The notes: generated by a model not told the origin, from the sequence alone. Shown: positions 23,114-31,831, counted from the stretch's first letter. The stretch is 64,000 nucleotides of DNA from Alcanivorax quisquiliarum (GCF_023051175.1 NZ_JALKII010000002.1:62001-126000); one strand, 5' to 3'. A program made the numbers and translations.

Positions 23114-23614
23114 TCAGCTCAGGGCGTTCAGTGCGCCCTCGTAATCCGGCTCATCACCGATTTCGTCCACCAGCTCCGTGTGGATCACTTTGTCGTGTTC
23201 GTCAATCACCACCACAGCGCGTGTACACAAGCCGGCCAGCGGGCCACCTTCAAGCGCTACGCCATAATCGCGGGCGAATTCGGGGTGACGAAAGGTCGAT
23301 AAGGTGACCACATTTTCCAGTCCCTCTGCGCCACAGAAACGTGCCGCAGCGAATGGCAGATCGGCGGAAATCACCAACACAACAGTGTTATCCAGGCCGC
23401 CAGCCCGCTCATTGAATTTACGTGTGGACGTGGCGCACACGCCGGTATCGACGCTGGGAACGATGTTGAGCACCTTGCGCTTGCCCTGATAGTCCGCGAG
23501 TGTCTTTTCACCAAGATCCTGGGCGGTCAGTGTGAATGCAGGCGCTGGCTTGCCGGTTTCCGGGAAGCTGCCGCCCACCGGCACCGGGGTGCCCTTGAAC
23601 GTAACCTGAGCCAT
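23114..23614 (-). CDS. tpx: Thiol peroxidase Tpx (atypical 2-Cys peroxiredoxin)
   Basis: The protein has 166 residues, the normal Tpx length. The peroxidatic cysteine is Cys60 in [16 protein letters not shown] and the resolving cysteine is Cys94 in AARFCGAEG, the Tpx spacing. It reduces hydrogen and organic peroxides with electrons from thioredoxin. AAGGAG precedes the start. The gene is convergent with mscL and monocistronic in appearance. Confidence 0.97.
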   Translation of the reverse strand: MAQVTFKGTPVPVGGSFPETGKPAPAFTLTAQDLGEKTLADYQGKRKVLNIVPSVDTGVCATSTRKFNERAGGLDNTVVLVISADLPFAAARFCGAEGLENVVTLSTFRHPEFARDYGVALEGGPLAGLCTRAVVVIDEHDKVIHTELVDEIGDEPDYEGALNALS

Positions 23615-23715
23615 AACATACTCCTTAAAGACGTAGTGGAGGGGCTACGACATTGAGGCAGCGGTACCCGGCTGGCAAGCCCCGGCTGATCATTTTGCGC
23701 CGGCTATCGGCCGGC

Positions 23716-24513
23716 TCACTCCGTTTCACCGAATTGCCCATGCCGGCCGGCACCCGACTCGAAGCGCCCGGCACCAGCGGCGGTCTCCCCCGAGGCCAAT
23801 GTGCGTCGCCCGTGTTCGAACTCATTGCGCAGTGCGCTGGCTTCATCAAGCCCCCACTGCTCAAGCACACTGGCGCGGTCACCACGCAGGCAGGCTTGCG
23901 GGAAAGCAGCTATCTGGCGCGCCAGCGCTTCAGCGGCCGACAACAATTGCGCAGCAGGCACCACACGATTGACCAGGCCGATCGCCAGCGCTTCGCTTGC
24001 CGCTACCGAGCGGCCCGTCAAAATCAGATCCATCGCTCTGCTCTGGCCGATCAAGCGTGGCAGGCGTACCGTGCCGCCATCAATCAGCGGCACGCCGAAG
24101 CGCCGGCAGAACACGCCGAATACCGCTTCTTCGGTGGCCACACGCAGATCACACCACAAGGCCAGCTCCAAGCCGCCAGCCACACAATAACCATCGATGG
24201 CTGCGATGACCGGCTTGCTCAATTGCATGCGACTGGGGCCCATCGGCCCGTCGCCGTCGGCCGCCAGGCGGTTCATCCGCACAGGATCGCCGCTGGCGAC
24301 TGCCTTGAGATCAGCGCCTGCGCAAAAGTGACCGCCCGCGCCGGTGAGAATCGCCACACTGAGGCTGTCATCTTCGTCGAATTGCCGAAAGGCTGCGGCC
24401 AGCGCGGCAGCCGTCGGGCCATCTACGGCGTTACGCGCCAGTGGCCGGTCGAGGGTAATCACACACACGGGCGGGCGGGGCTGATAAAGAACCGAGGCGG
24501 GTGCTGCGGCCAT
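23716..24513 (-). CDS. Enoyl-CoA hydratase/isomerase (crotonase) family protein
   Basis: This 265-residue protein starts at the ATG at 24513, five bases after AAGGAG; a GTG sits one codon upstream. It has the crotonase fold marks: PPVCVITLDRPLARNAVD, the oxyanion-hole segment GAGGHFCAGADLKAV, and KPVIAAIDGYCVAGGLELAL, with FGVPLIDGGTVRLPRLIG following. In the second catalytic region a typical hydratase has a Glu in PE; here the sequence is VPLIDGG, so the exact reaction is unclear. Substrate is a CoA thioester; fatty-acid or aromatic acid metabolism is likely. It stands alone between tpx and the regulators. Confidence 0.87.
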   Translation of the reverse strand: MAAAPASVLYQPRPPVCVITLDRPLARNAVDGPTAAALAAAFRQFDEDDSLSVAILTGAGGHFCAGADLKAVASGDPVRMNRLAADGDGPMGPSRMQLSKPVIAAIDGYCVAGGLELALWCDLRVATEEAVFGVFCRRFGVPLIDGGTVRLPRLIGQSRAMDLILTGRSVAASEALAIGLVNRVVPAAQLLSAAEALARQIAAFPQACLRGDRASVLEQWGLDEASALRNEFEHGRRTLASGETAAGAGRFESGAGRHGQFGETE

Positions 24514-24591
24514 CACTGCTCCTTGAAACTACAGGGTTCGAGGCCCGCCATGATTGCACATGACGGGCGCTCGCGTGCAGCAAGCCGGCGG

Positions 24592-24984
24592 TCAATCGTC
24601 GAGTTGGCCTGACGCCTGATGGCGTAGCAGCTTCATGAACTCGATCACCAGTTCGCGATGCGCCTCGGACAGCTCCACGAAATCCGCTTCCATCTGCATC
24701 AGCTGTTCGCTAAACCCGGGCTCATCCGGCTCGCGGACGCCAAAGCGTGCCGGTGGTGCAAACGCCTCTGCCGCAGGATAGTGCGTCGCGCTCGTCAGCA
24801 AGAGCTCGCGCAGCATTGCCAACAAGGCGCCGGAAGGCCGCCAATGGCCCGGCCCGGGCTCACCACCCGCAGCCTGGCGGTGCGCACGCAGGGCCACAGC
24901 GCGCAGCGCTTGTGTGGTTGGCGGCTGAGGGGCCGACGATAAAGGCTGGGTAAAAACGCGGTTCTCTAAGACGGAATAAGACAT
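24592..24984 (-). CDS. Small protein sharing a C-terminal motif with the adjacent XRE regulator
   Basis: This 130-residue protein starts at the ATG at 24984, with GAGAGG about ten bases upstream. The first 80 residues are Ala/Pro/Arg-rich and show no fold I recognise. The C-terminal 30 (LSEAHRELVIEFMKLLRHQ) align with the C-terminus of the XRE regulator at 25101-25463 (LTPANRQLVVEFCKLLKRL). That suggests a shared interaction helix, for instance heterodimer formation or an anti-repressor role. No helix-turn-helix is visible. The inverted repeat at 25050-25084 lies in its promoter region. Confidence 0.6.
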   Translation of the reverse strand: MSYSVLENRVFTQPLSSAPQPPTTQALRAVALRAHRQAAGGEPGPGHWRPSGALLAMLRELLLTSATHYPAAEAFAPPARFGVREPDEPGFSEQLMQMEADFVELSEAHRELVIEFMKLLRHQASGQLDD

Positions 24985-25049
24985 GATCAGGCAACCTCTC
25001 TCACTGCCAGAAAAAATCCTATTATGAGAAAAGAGAGATTGGCGCACCA

Positions 25050-25084
25050 TGCATATTCGCCAGAGACAAATTGGCGAATATGCA
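25050..25084. promoter_or_regulatory. Operator-like perfect 13-bp inverted repeat
   Basis: TGCATATTCGCCA (25050-25062) and its exact reverse complement (25072-25084) are separated by nine bases. It lies between the XRE gene and the small gene at 24592-24984 and so in the latter's promoter. A related sequence (gcgcaccatgcgcatatgcca, with tggcgaa further on) occurs at about 25491-25537 in front of the XRE gene. An auto- and cross-regulatory site for the XRE protein is the simplest reading. Confidence 0.75.
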
Positions 25085-25100
25085 ACCCGGACAGACCCGC

Positions 25101-25463
25101 TTAATCTTCTGACGCCTCACTCGTGCGCTGCAAGCGCTTGAGCAACTTGCAGAATTCTACCACCAGCTGACGATTAGCGGGCGTCAATTCTTTGATATGG
25201 CGTTGTAATCGGGCCAGCTCACCCGTCGAGCGGTTATGTGGGGGAGTGGGCAGATGCTGGGTGCGCTCAACTTCCAGGTACAACTCGGAAACGCGTGTTT
25301 CCAACGCACGGGCAAGCGCCTCCAGCAAACCCACCGAAGGTTGTTGCGTGCCGCGCTCGATCCGCGAGAGGTTGCTGGCGTCGGTACCGGCCCGATAAGC
25401 CACCTCTTCCAGCGTCTCTCCGCGCTCGTCACGCCTGAGCTTGAGGACCGCGCCAATTTTCAT
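25101..25463 (-). CDS. XRE-family transcriptional regulator
   Basis: This 120-residue protein has a lambda-Cro/C1-type helix-turn-helix at residues 1-60 (AVLKLRRDERGETLEEVAYR, then ASNLSRIERGTQQPSVGLLE). The C-terminal helix LTPANRQLVVEFCKLLKRL is shared with the next gene. I chose the ATG at 25463; the GTG/ATG starts up to 25505 would add 14 residues, and neither has a good ribosome binding site. The N-terminal MKIGAVLKLRR is typical for the family. Upstream DNA resembles the inverted repeat at 25050-25084, pointing to autoregulation. Confidence 0.88.
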   Translation of the reverse strand: MKIGAVLKLRRDERGETLEEVAYRAGTDASNLSRIERGTQQPSVGLLEALARALETRVSELYLEVERTQHLPTPPHNRSTGELARLQRHIKELTPANRQLVVEFCKLLKRLQRTSEASED

Positions 25464-25604
25464 GGTTGAATTGTGCGAATAGACGCGCCCGCGCACCATG
25501 CGCATATGCCACCAGAAAATACAAAAAATGGCGAAAAAAGATATCTCCCAGCTAACGCACGGGGAACAGGAACATGCGAGCCTTAACCTGGCGACGGAAA
25601 AAGC

Positions 25605-25621
25605 GATATCAATATGATATC
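25605..25621. promoter_or_regulatory. Short palindrome GATATCA-3-TGATATC
   Basis: A 7-bp perfect inverted repeat with a 3-bp spacer lies in the divergent region between the XRE gene and the small gene at 25676. The size is right for a regulator binding site. It differs from the 25050 repeat, so a different protein would bind it. Confidence 0.45.
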
Positions 25622-25675
25622 ATTGCTCGGCTTACTGCCCTCTCACTTGCGCCTTGATGCCCGGCGAACCGCTTT

Positions 25676-25960
25676 ATGAATCTGCTCGAAAGCCCTGCTC
25701 AATTGGCCGAATCACACCTGAAGAAATACTGGATGATTTATGCGCATTGTCGAGCTACCGGTCACACGCTCAAGATCTGGGATTGCAAGGAGCTGTCTCT
25801 GTTCGCCGGCAGCCGCGGCCGCACGCTGCCGATCTCGCGCCTGTATGTTGTCGTAGAAAGCCTGGATCGCGCTGGCTTGCGCCCACTATTGGCCCAATTG
25901 GAAGCGCTTGATCCTTTTCAGCAGCGGCGACTGTGTATCGACCCCGGCCACCCGCTCTGA
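25676..25960 (+). CDS. Hypothetical 94-residue protein
   Basis: The frame encodes MNLLESPAQLAESHLKKYW, then LKIWDCKELSLFAGSRGRT and RLYVVVESLDRAGLRPLLAQ. The amino-acid mix looks like a folded soluble protein rather than a random high-GC frame. There is no strong ribosome binding site. It lies alone between divergent XRE and downstream trhA genes. I recognise no family. Confidence 0.45.
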   Translation: MNLLESPAQLAESHLKKYWMIYAHCRATGHTLKIWDCKELSLFAGSRGRTLPISRLYVVVESLDRAGLRPLLAQLEALDPFQQRRLCIDPGHPL

Positions 25961-26054
25961 GCCATTCGCCCACGCGCAGCCGCCCGGTCAGGTTTCCCCG
26001 TTGCCAGCCCGGTGCTAGGCTAGGCTGCCTGACCATCTTCAGCGGAAGCCAAGC

Positions 26055-26711
26055 GTGGAAGACGTTTATTCACCGACCGAAGAAATCATCAACAGCCTCA
26101 CCCACGGCATCGGCGCAGCGCTGAGTATCGGCGGCACGGTGCTGCTGGTGGCAATGGCTGTGCAGCTGGGTGATCCCTGGAAAATAGTCAGCTTCAGCAT
26201 TTTCGGCTTCAGCCTGGCGCTGCTGTATCTCTCCTCCACGCTGTATCACGGCTTTCGTGATCCGCGCCTGCGGGCGATCTTCAAGATGCTGGATCATTGC
26301 GCCATCTTCATCCTGATCGCCGGCACCTACACGCCGTTTCTACTGGTCAATATGCGCGGCCCGGTGGGCTGGACGCTATTCGGGGTCATCTGGAGCCTGG
26401 CGCTGCTTGGCGTTGTGCTCAAGCTGGTGTTCGGCCACCGCTACAAGATCCTGCGGGTGGGCATCTATCTGTTGATGGGCTGGCTGGTGATGTTCGCCTC
26501 CGGCGAGCTGTTGGCACGGCTGAACAGCACGGGCTTCTGGCTGCTGTTAGCTGGTGGGATCACTTATACCTTCGGCGTCATTTTCTATCTGGTGCACCTG
26601 ATCCCTTTCAACCACGCGATCTGGCACCTGTTTGTGGTGGGCGGCAGTGTGTGCCACTTTCTGGCCGTGTTCTACGGGGTGCTGCCCCACCAGCCGGGCG
26701 TGCTGAGCTGA
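26055..26711 (+). CDS. trhA: Hemolysin III / TrhA family membrane protein
   Basis: The 218-residue protein starts at a GTG (26055). It has seven transmembrane segments and the conserved residues of the PAQR/HlyIII superfamily: EEIINSLTHGIGAALSI, SSTLYHGF, FKMLDHCAIFILIAGTYTPF near the centre, and HAIWHLFVVGGSVCHFLA at the end. The Ser/Asp/His set on the cytoplasmic side is thought to form a metal site. Bacterial members influence membrane energetics and lipid composition; haemolysis is not established for most. Confidence 0.92.
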   Translation: MEDVYSPTEEIINSLTHGIGAALSIGGTVLLVAMAVQLGDPWKIVSFSIFGFSLALLYLSSTLYHGFRDPRLRAIFKMLDHCAIFILIAGTYTPFLLVNMRGPVGWTLFGVIWSLALLGVVLKLVFGHRYKILRVGIYLLMGWLVMFASGELLARLNSTGFWLLLAGGITYTFGVIFYLVHLIPFNHAIWHLFVVGGSVCHFLAVFYGVLPHQPGVLS

Positions 26712-26775
26712 GCTGATTGAAAGACGCACTGCGCCGTATCATGACCAGCGCTCCAGCTGTTACAACTGCCGCCCG

Positions 26776-27402
26776 TCAGCGCTGTTCAGCTCGTTCCAGA
26801 TCACGCAGCGCGCCTTCCACCATATACGCGACCATATCACCCAGGCCATCCACCAGCTGGTCGAAGGTAATTATCGGATTCGCCTCACCCAGATGTCGGA
26901 TAATGGTGAAAATGCCACCGTTGATGATGATGTACGACTTGGTGGGCAAATCCGGCAATTGCAGCAGGCGCGGATGATGCATGACGTACTGCACCACCAG
27001 CTCCATCAACATCTTGTTGATCGGCTCCAGGTTATCGCGGTGTGCCATATGCACGGTGTAGCTGACATAACTGAGATAACGGCTGTCATCGCGCAGTAAC
27101 CAGCCCCGAAAAGCACGCAGCAGGGTGATCACCGCCTCGCGGATTTCCATCGTCACCAACTGCGGGGTCAGCGGGCGGATAACCTCGACAATATCCTTCA
27201 CCGCGTACTGGTAGATGGCATCGAATACCGCTTCCTTGTTGGTGAAATACTCATACAAGGAGCCCACACCGATACCCGCTATCTCGGCGATGTGGCGCGT
27301 GGTGGTGCCTTCCATGCCGTGCCGTGCAAGCGAGATGAAGCCCGCCTCTACAATTGCCCTCACTGTCTCCCGGGAGCGGCGCTGCTGCGGTTTTCTGGCC
27401 AT
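26776..27402 (-). CDS. TetR-family regulator, likely controlling the SDR/di-iron/BVMO operon
   Basis: The protein has 208 residues from the ATG at 27402, with AGG upstream. The N-terminal TetR helix-turn-helix reads FISLARHGMEGTTTRHIAEI, then GVGSLYEYFTNKEAVFDAIY; the C-terminal ligand domain is diverse. It is divergent from the SDR gene at 27572, and the near-palindrome at 27476-27493 lies between them. TetR proteins normally repress the divergent operon until a ligand binds; here the ligand may be a ketone, ester or long-chain compound handled by the three-gene operon. Confidence 0.9.
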   Translation of the reverse strand: MARKPQQRRSRETVRAIVEAGFISLARHGMEGTTTRHIAEIAGIGVGSLYEYFTNKEAVFDAIYQYAVKDIVEVIRPLTPQLVTMEIREAVITLLRAFRGWLLRDDSRYLSYVSYTVHMAHRDNLEPINKMLMELVVQYVMHHPRLLQLPDLPTKSYIIINGGIFTIIRHLGEANPIITFDQLVDGLGDMVAYMVEGALRDLERAEQR

Positions 27403-27475
27403 AACCTGTTTTCCTGTATCCGGCATGTGCCGTCTATCCCTTGCCACAGCACGGCAAAGGGGTATCCGAATTGAA

Positions 27476-27493
27476 TCCGAACAATTGGTCGGA
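27476..27493. promoter_or_regulatory. Probable TetR operator
   Basis: TCCGAACAATTGGTCGGA is an 18-bp near-palindrome centred on CAATTG, with two non-matching positions. It lies between the divergent TetR and SDR genes, 73 bp upstream of the former. Confidence 0.6.
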
Positions 27494-27571
27494 ATATCGT
27501 GACATCAGCCAATGTCATGGTCTACGCAACACACCCAGGCCGCAACCCCCTTAGCGACAGGCAACACCCTT

Positions 27572-28402
27572 ATGCTCAGAAAGAACAAACTGACTCATTG
27601 CACCAGCGCTGTGGTAACCGGCGCTGGTTCCGGTATCGGCGCCGCCTTTGCACTGGAGCTGGCACGCCGGGGCACGCGCGTGGTATGCGCCGATATCAAG
27701 CTGGCCACTGCCGAGCAGACCGCTGCGGCGATCACCGCAGCAGGCGGCCAGGCGCTGGCCGTGGCCTGCGATGTATCGCAACTCGAACAAGTGGAGCAAC
27801 TGGCGGCCAGCGCTGAACAATGGCTCGGCCACACGCCCGAGATCGTCATCAACAATGCCGGGGTCGGTGCGGGCGGTCAGGTAATCGGCGCGACGCCAAT
27901 GGACGACTGGCAATGGGTGCTGGGCGTAAACCTGTGGGGCGTGATCCACGGCTGCCATGTGTTTGCACCGAAACTGCGAGCGCATGGCCGTGGCGGCATC
28001 ATAAATGTCTGCTCCACTGCCAGCTTTGCCGCCGCGCCGCTGATGGGCCCGTACAACACCAGCAAGGCTGCGGTGCTGGCATTGTCGGAAACGCTGGCAG
28101 CAGAGATGAGCGGCACCGGCATTCATGTCACCGCCCTGTGCCCCACCTTCGTGAAAACCAACATCACCCGCGACGGCCGTATTTCAGCCAACACCTCGCA
28201 GTTTGCCAACAATCTGCTGAAGTGGACGGGCATCTCTGCGGAGCGCGTCGCCCGTACCACCCTCAACGCGCTGGATCGCAATCAGCTTTATGTTCTGCCG
28301 CAACTGGACGCACGCACCATCTGGCGCATGAAGCGCTTTGTTCCGGGCACCTACACCCGCGGCGCCGGGCTGCTCAATCGCCTGGCTTCCTCCCGATTCT
28401 GA
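27572..28402 (+). CDS. Short-chain dehydrogenase/reductase (operon gene 1)
   Basis: The protein has 276 residues from the ATG at 27572. Classical SDR marks are present: the cofactor motif TGAGSGIG (16-23), NNAG (about 93), and the catalytic YNTSK (about 160) after a Ser in the STASF region. SDRs interconvert alcohols and ketones with NAD(P)H. It is followed after 13 bases by the di-iron gene and then by the monooxygenase. This gene would supply a ketone from a secondary alcohol to the monooxygenase, or clear the product. Confidence 0.92.
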   Translation: MLRKNKLTHCTSAVVTGAGSGIGAAFALELARRGTRVVCADIKLATAEQTAAAITAAGGQALAVACDVSQLEQVEQLAASAEQWLGHTPEIVINNAGVGAGGQVIGATPMDDWQWVLGVNLWGVIHGCHVFAPKLRAHGRGGIINVCSTASFAAAPLMGPYNTSKAAVLALSETLAAEMSGTGIHVTALCPTFVKTNITRDGRISANTSQFANNLLKWTGISAERVARTTLNALDRNQLYVLPQLDARTIWRMKRFVPGTYTRGAGLLNRLASSRF

Positions 28403-28415
28403 ACAGGAGCACTTC

Positions 28416-29342
28416 ATGGCTTCCATCGACCTCGACAAAATGCTCGTAAAGATCAAGAGCAGCCAATGGGCGCTGGCGGATATTGACTGGGATGCGCCCG
28501 GTGCCGATCTGATTACCGATGAGCAGTGGCCCAAGCTGAAAGCCTTCATGGCCGATCTGATGTGGATCGAGCATGTCGGCGCCCGTGCATTTGCAGCGAT
28601 GGCAAAAAAAGCACCAACAGAAACGCTGCGTGAGATCTACACTTATTTCCACGCCGAGGAGCAGCGCCACGCCAATGCCGAAATGGCACTGATGAAACGC
28701 TGGGGCATGCTCGACGGCGATGAAATTCCCGAGCCGAACATCAACTTGCGGCTGGTGATCGAATGGCTGGATCGCTATGCCGATGAAATGCCTGTTTATG
28801 TGCTGGGCACGGTCGTGCCGATGCTGGAAGTTGCACTGGACGGTGCGCTGTGCAGCTTCCTGCTGGAAACCGTCGACGACCCGGTTTGTCATGCCGCGTT
28901 CCAGAAAATCAACGACGACGAATCACGCCACCTTGGTGTCGGCTTCACCGTGATGGAAATGCAGGGGCGCAGCAAAACCTTCATCCAGCTCACTCAGATG
29001 GTAGCCCCGCTGCTGGACCCGCGGCTGATACTCGGCATCGCGTCCTACTTCCCGCTGCTGAACAAGATGCGTGACAACATCATGGAAATGGGCCTGCCGG
29101 AAGAAAAGCTCTATAACGCCATGCGCAAGTTCGAGAAGATCGGTGGCCGCACCGCCGATGGCCGGCGCAATCCGTGGTTCCAGATCATCAGCCGCCATGG
29201 CCGCTTTGTCATCAATCGCAACAACCGCTTTTACCATGCTCCCGTGGACGCACTGGTGAAAGTCACGCAATACATTCCAAGGCGTGCTCTGCCTGCCGTG
29301 CCAAGCTGGGTCAAAGAGCTGACCTACCGCCCCGCAGCCTGA
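28416..29342 (+). CDS. Ferritin-like di-iron protein (operon gene 2)
   Basis: The protein has 308 residues, starting after AGGAG at ATG 28416. A helical bundle carries carboxylate-bridged di-iron ligands: Glu in MWIEHVGARAF (about 50), the EExxH motif in FHAEEQRHANAEM (about 80-90), a Glu in LEVALDGAL, and DDESRHLGVGF (about 165). This is the ligand order of ferritin-like oxygenases and desaturases. The exact chemistry (hydroxylation, N-oxygenation, desaturation) is unknown. Co-transcription with the SDR and the flavin monooxygenase suggests work on the same hydrophobic substrate. Confidence 0.85.
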   Translation: MASIDLDKMLVKIKSSQWALADIDWDAPGADLITDEQWPKLKAFMADLMWIEHVGARAFAAMAKKAPTETLREIYTYFHAEEQRHANAEMALMKRWGMLDGDEIPEPNINLRLVIEWLDRYADEMPVYVLGTVVPMLEVALDGALCSFLLETVDDPVCHAAFQKINDDESRHLGVGFTVMEMQGRSKTFIQLTQMVAPLLDPRLILGIASYFPLLNKMRDNIMEMGLPEEKLYNAMRKFEKIGGRTADGRRNPWFQIISRHGRFVINRNNRFYHAPVDALVKVTQYIPRRALPAVPSWVKELTYRPAA

Positions 29343-29375
29343 CGCAGCGCTCCGTATATTGACAGGAATAGATAA

Positions 29376-30932
29376 ATGAACACCCCTTCACCTTCGGCAA
29401 AGAAGCCGGCCAAAACAGGCGGCACCCGAAAAGCCCCGGTAAAAAGACCGAGCGTCAAAGCAGTTGCAAAGCCCGTTTCGGTTCTGATCATCGGGGCCGG
29501 CTTTGCCGGGCTGGGCATGGCTATCCAATTGCAACAGGCAGGCATCCGCGACATCGTTATTCTGGAGCGCGCCGACGCAGTCGGCGGCACCTGGCGCGAT
29601 AACCGCTACCCAGGCGCCGCCTGCGATATCCCGTCGAATCTTTATTCCTATTCGTTTGCCCAGAACCCGAACTGGTCACGCAGCTTTTCGGGCAGTGGCG
29701 AGATTCTGGATTACATTCACTATCTGGTATCGCACTTCAATCTCGCGCCCTACATCCGCTTCAAACAGAACGTTACCGGATTGAACTTCGATGAAAATGC
29801 CGGCCTTTGGCATGCCTCTATAGAAGGCGGCGACACTGTCCGCGCGCGTGCCGTGGTGATGGCGCAAGGCCCGCTTTCCAATGCCATCTTTCCCGATATA
29901 GCGGGCTTGGAAAAATACAAAGGCCACACGATTCACAGCGCACGCTGGGATCACGATTATGATTTCAGCAACAAGCGTGTAGCGGTCATTGGCACTGGCG
30001 CCAGCGCTGTGCAGATCATCCCCGAGCTTGTAAAGCAGGCCGGCTTTGTGAAGGTATTTCAACGCACACCAGGGTGGGTGCTTCCGCGGCCGGACTTTGA
30101 AACACCGGAATGGAACAAGGCGCTGTTTCGCAAGTTCCCCGGCACCCAGGATGCGCTGCGCAAAGCACTCTATGTCACTCATGAATCCATGGCGCTGGCT
30201 GTCATCTGGAACTCGCCGTTAACGCGCATTGCCGAGCGTATCGGGCGCCTGCATTTGCGCCGCCAGGTAAAAGATCGCTGGCTGCGCCGCCAGCTGACGC
30301 CGGATTTTCGTATCGGTTGCAAGCGCGTGCTGCTTTCCAATGATTACTACCCGGCCTTGCAGCAACCCAACTGCAAGCTGGTCACCTGGCCGATCGACCG
30401 GCTTTCCGAGCAAGGCATCCGCACCGCCGAAGGCATCGAGCACCAGTTCGATTGCATCGTGTTTGCCACCGGCTTCGATGTCTGCAAAACCGGCACGCCC
30501 TTCCCCATCACCGGGCTGGGTGGTCGCGCCCTGCATGACGAATGGGCGCGCGGCGCACAGGCTTACAAAAGCATCAATGTGGCGGGTTATCCAAACCTGT
30601 TCCTGACCTTTGGCCCGAACTCCGGGCCAGGCCATAATTCCGCGCTGGTCTACATGGAATCGCAACTGGATTACGCCGTGCGCGGTATCCAGAAAATCCT
30701 TGATGAAGATCTGAAAATGCTGGACGTGAAAGCCGATGCACAGGCGGCGCACAACAAAGCGATTCAGGCGCGACTGGCCAACACCAACTGGAACTCGGGC
30801 TGCAAAAGCTGGTATCTGACCGAGGACGGCCACAACGTCACTATGTATCCCGGCTTCGCTACTCAGTATGCCTTGCAGATGCGCACGCTGGATGAAGCTG
30901 ATTATCGGCGTACACCGATGGCGGGAGGCTGA
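29376..30932 (+). CDS. Flavin monooxygenase, Baeyer-Villiger type (operon gene 3)
   Basis: The protein has 518 residues. An unusual basic Pro/Lys/Ala-rich stretch (residues 1-33) precedes the FAD Rossmann motif GAGFAGLGMA (38 on). The NADPH motif GTGASAVQII lies near 206. The fingerprint KGHTIHSARWD (about 182-192) matches the Baeyer-Villiger/FMO signature FxGxxxHxxxW. Such enzymes insert oxygen next to a ketone, giving an ester or lactone. In Alcanivorax-like bacteria relatives such as AlmA act on long-chain alkanes. The operon ends at the hairpin around 30941. Confidence 0.92.
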   Translation: MNTPSPSAKKPAKTGGTRKAPVKRPSVKAVAKPVSVLIIGAGFAGLGMAIQLQQAGIRDIVILERADAVGGTWRDNRYPGAACDIPSNLYSYSFAQNPNWSRSFSGSGEILDYIHYLVSHFNLAPYIRFKQNVTGLNFDENAGLWHASIEGGDTVRARAVVMAQGPLSNAIFPDIAGLEKYKGHTIHSARWDHDYDFSNKRVAVIGTGASAVQIIPELVKQAGFVKVFQRTPGWVLPRPDFETPEWNKALFRKFPGTQDALRKALYVTHESMALAVIWNSPLTRIAERIGRLHLRRQVKDRWLRRQLTPDFRIGCKRVLLSNDYYPALQQPNCKLVTWPIDRLSEQGIRTAEGIEHQFDCIVFATGFDVCKTGTPFPITGLGGRALHDEWARGAQAYKSINVAGYPNLFLTFGPNSGPGHNSALVYMESQLDYAVRGIQKILDEDLKMLDVKADAQAAHNKAIQARLANTNWNSGCKSWYLTEDGHNVTMYPGFATQYALQMRTLDEADYRRTPMAGG

Positions 30933-30940
30933 ATAAAAAA

Positions 30941-30961
30941 CGGCCCCGCACCCCGGGGCCG
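30941..30961 (-). terminator. Terminator for the minus-strand SDR; may also end the BVMO operon
   Basis: CGGCCCCG and CGGGGCCG form an 8-bp stem with a 5-nt loop. On the minus strand it is followed by TTTTTT (forward aaaaaa at 30935-30940), making a proper intrinsic terminator for the SDR at 30971. The plus-strand operon ends just before it. Confidence 0.85.
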
Positions 30962-30970
30962 TGTGCCGTA

Positions 30971-31831
30971 TCAGACTTTTTTGCGTTGCTTGTTTGCCGC
31001 CCGGGTCACATACGCATTCAGCAGCCGCATCGCCCACTCATACGGCGGCGCGAATTTACGTTGCCACCAGTAGCCGATGCGAATATCCGGCGATGTGAAG
31101 ATCATGTATTTACGGCGCCGCATGCCGCGCAGAATCGCCTGCGCGGCGCGCTCCGGTGTGACGGCATGGCGCTGGAAGCGGCTCGTCAGCCGCTGTACTT
31201 CCGGATCATCGCGATCCACACCAACGATTTCGATTGTCCGCACCAGCCCGGTATCCACACCGCCGGGGCACACCAGCCCCACATGAATGCCGTGCGCGCG
31301 CAGATCAAATCGCAGCACCTCGGAAATACCACGCAAACCGAACTTGGTCGCGCTATAGGCCGCATGCCACGGCAACCCGAACAACCCCGCTGCGGAGGAT
31401 ACATTGATCAGATGGCCACCACGGCCGGCGGCGATCATGGGTGGCAGGAAAGCGTGCATCACGTGCACCGGCCCCATCAGGTTGATATTGATCAGCCGGC
31501 GCCAGTGATCCAGCTCGAGCTGCTCGACGGTGCCCCAGATGGATATCCCGGCAATATTCAATAGCGCATCCATGCTGCCGTGCTCTGCGTGCACTGCCTC
31601 GGCAAACGCCAGCACTGCATCCGCATCGGCAATATCCATCGCTTGCGCCGCCAGCACAGTGGCACCACTGGCGCGCAGGCCGGAAACCGTTTCCGCCAGC
31701 GCCTGCTCGTTGATATCCGTCAGGCACAACAGCGCGCCTTCGGCCCCCAGCGCCTCTGCTACCGCGCGGCCAATGCCGCTGGCCGCCCCCGTTACCAGGC
31801 ACCGCTGCCCCTCGAAAGTGTGTGTTGCCAT
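30971..31831 (-). CDS. Short-chain dehydrogenase/reductase
   Basis: The protein has 286 residues. I chose the ATG at 31831 because GGGGAG lies seven bases upstream and the SDR motif TGAASGIG then falls at residues 14-21. NIAG replaces the usual NNAG; the catalytic pair is in SSAAG and YSATK. The C-terminal part (RYRMRRRKYMIFTSP-like, with Arg/Lys) suggests membrane association, as in SDRs acting on acylated or sterol-like substrates. It is divergent from the AraC regulator at 32007. Confidence 0.9.
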   Translation of the reverse strand: MATHTFEGQRCLVTGAASGIGRAVAEALGAEGALLCLTDINEQALAETVSGLRASGATVLAAQAMDIADADAVLAFAEAVHAEHGSMDALLNIAGISIWGTVEQLELDHWRRLININLMGPVHVMHAFLPPMIAAGRGGHLINVSSAAGLFGLPWHAAYSATKFGLRGISEVLRFDLRAHGIHVGLVCPGGVDTGLVRTIEIVGVDRDDPEVQRLTSRFQRHAVTPERAAQAILRGMRRRKYMIFTSPDIRIGYWWQRKFAPPYEWAMRLLNAYVTRAANKQRKKV

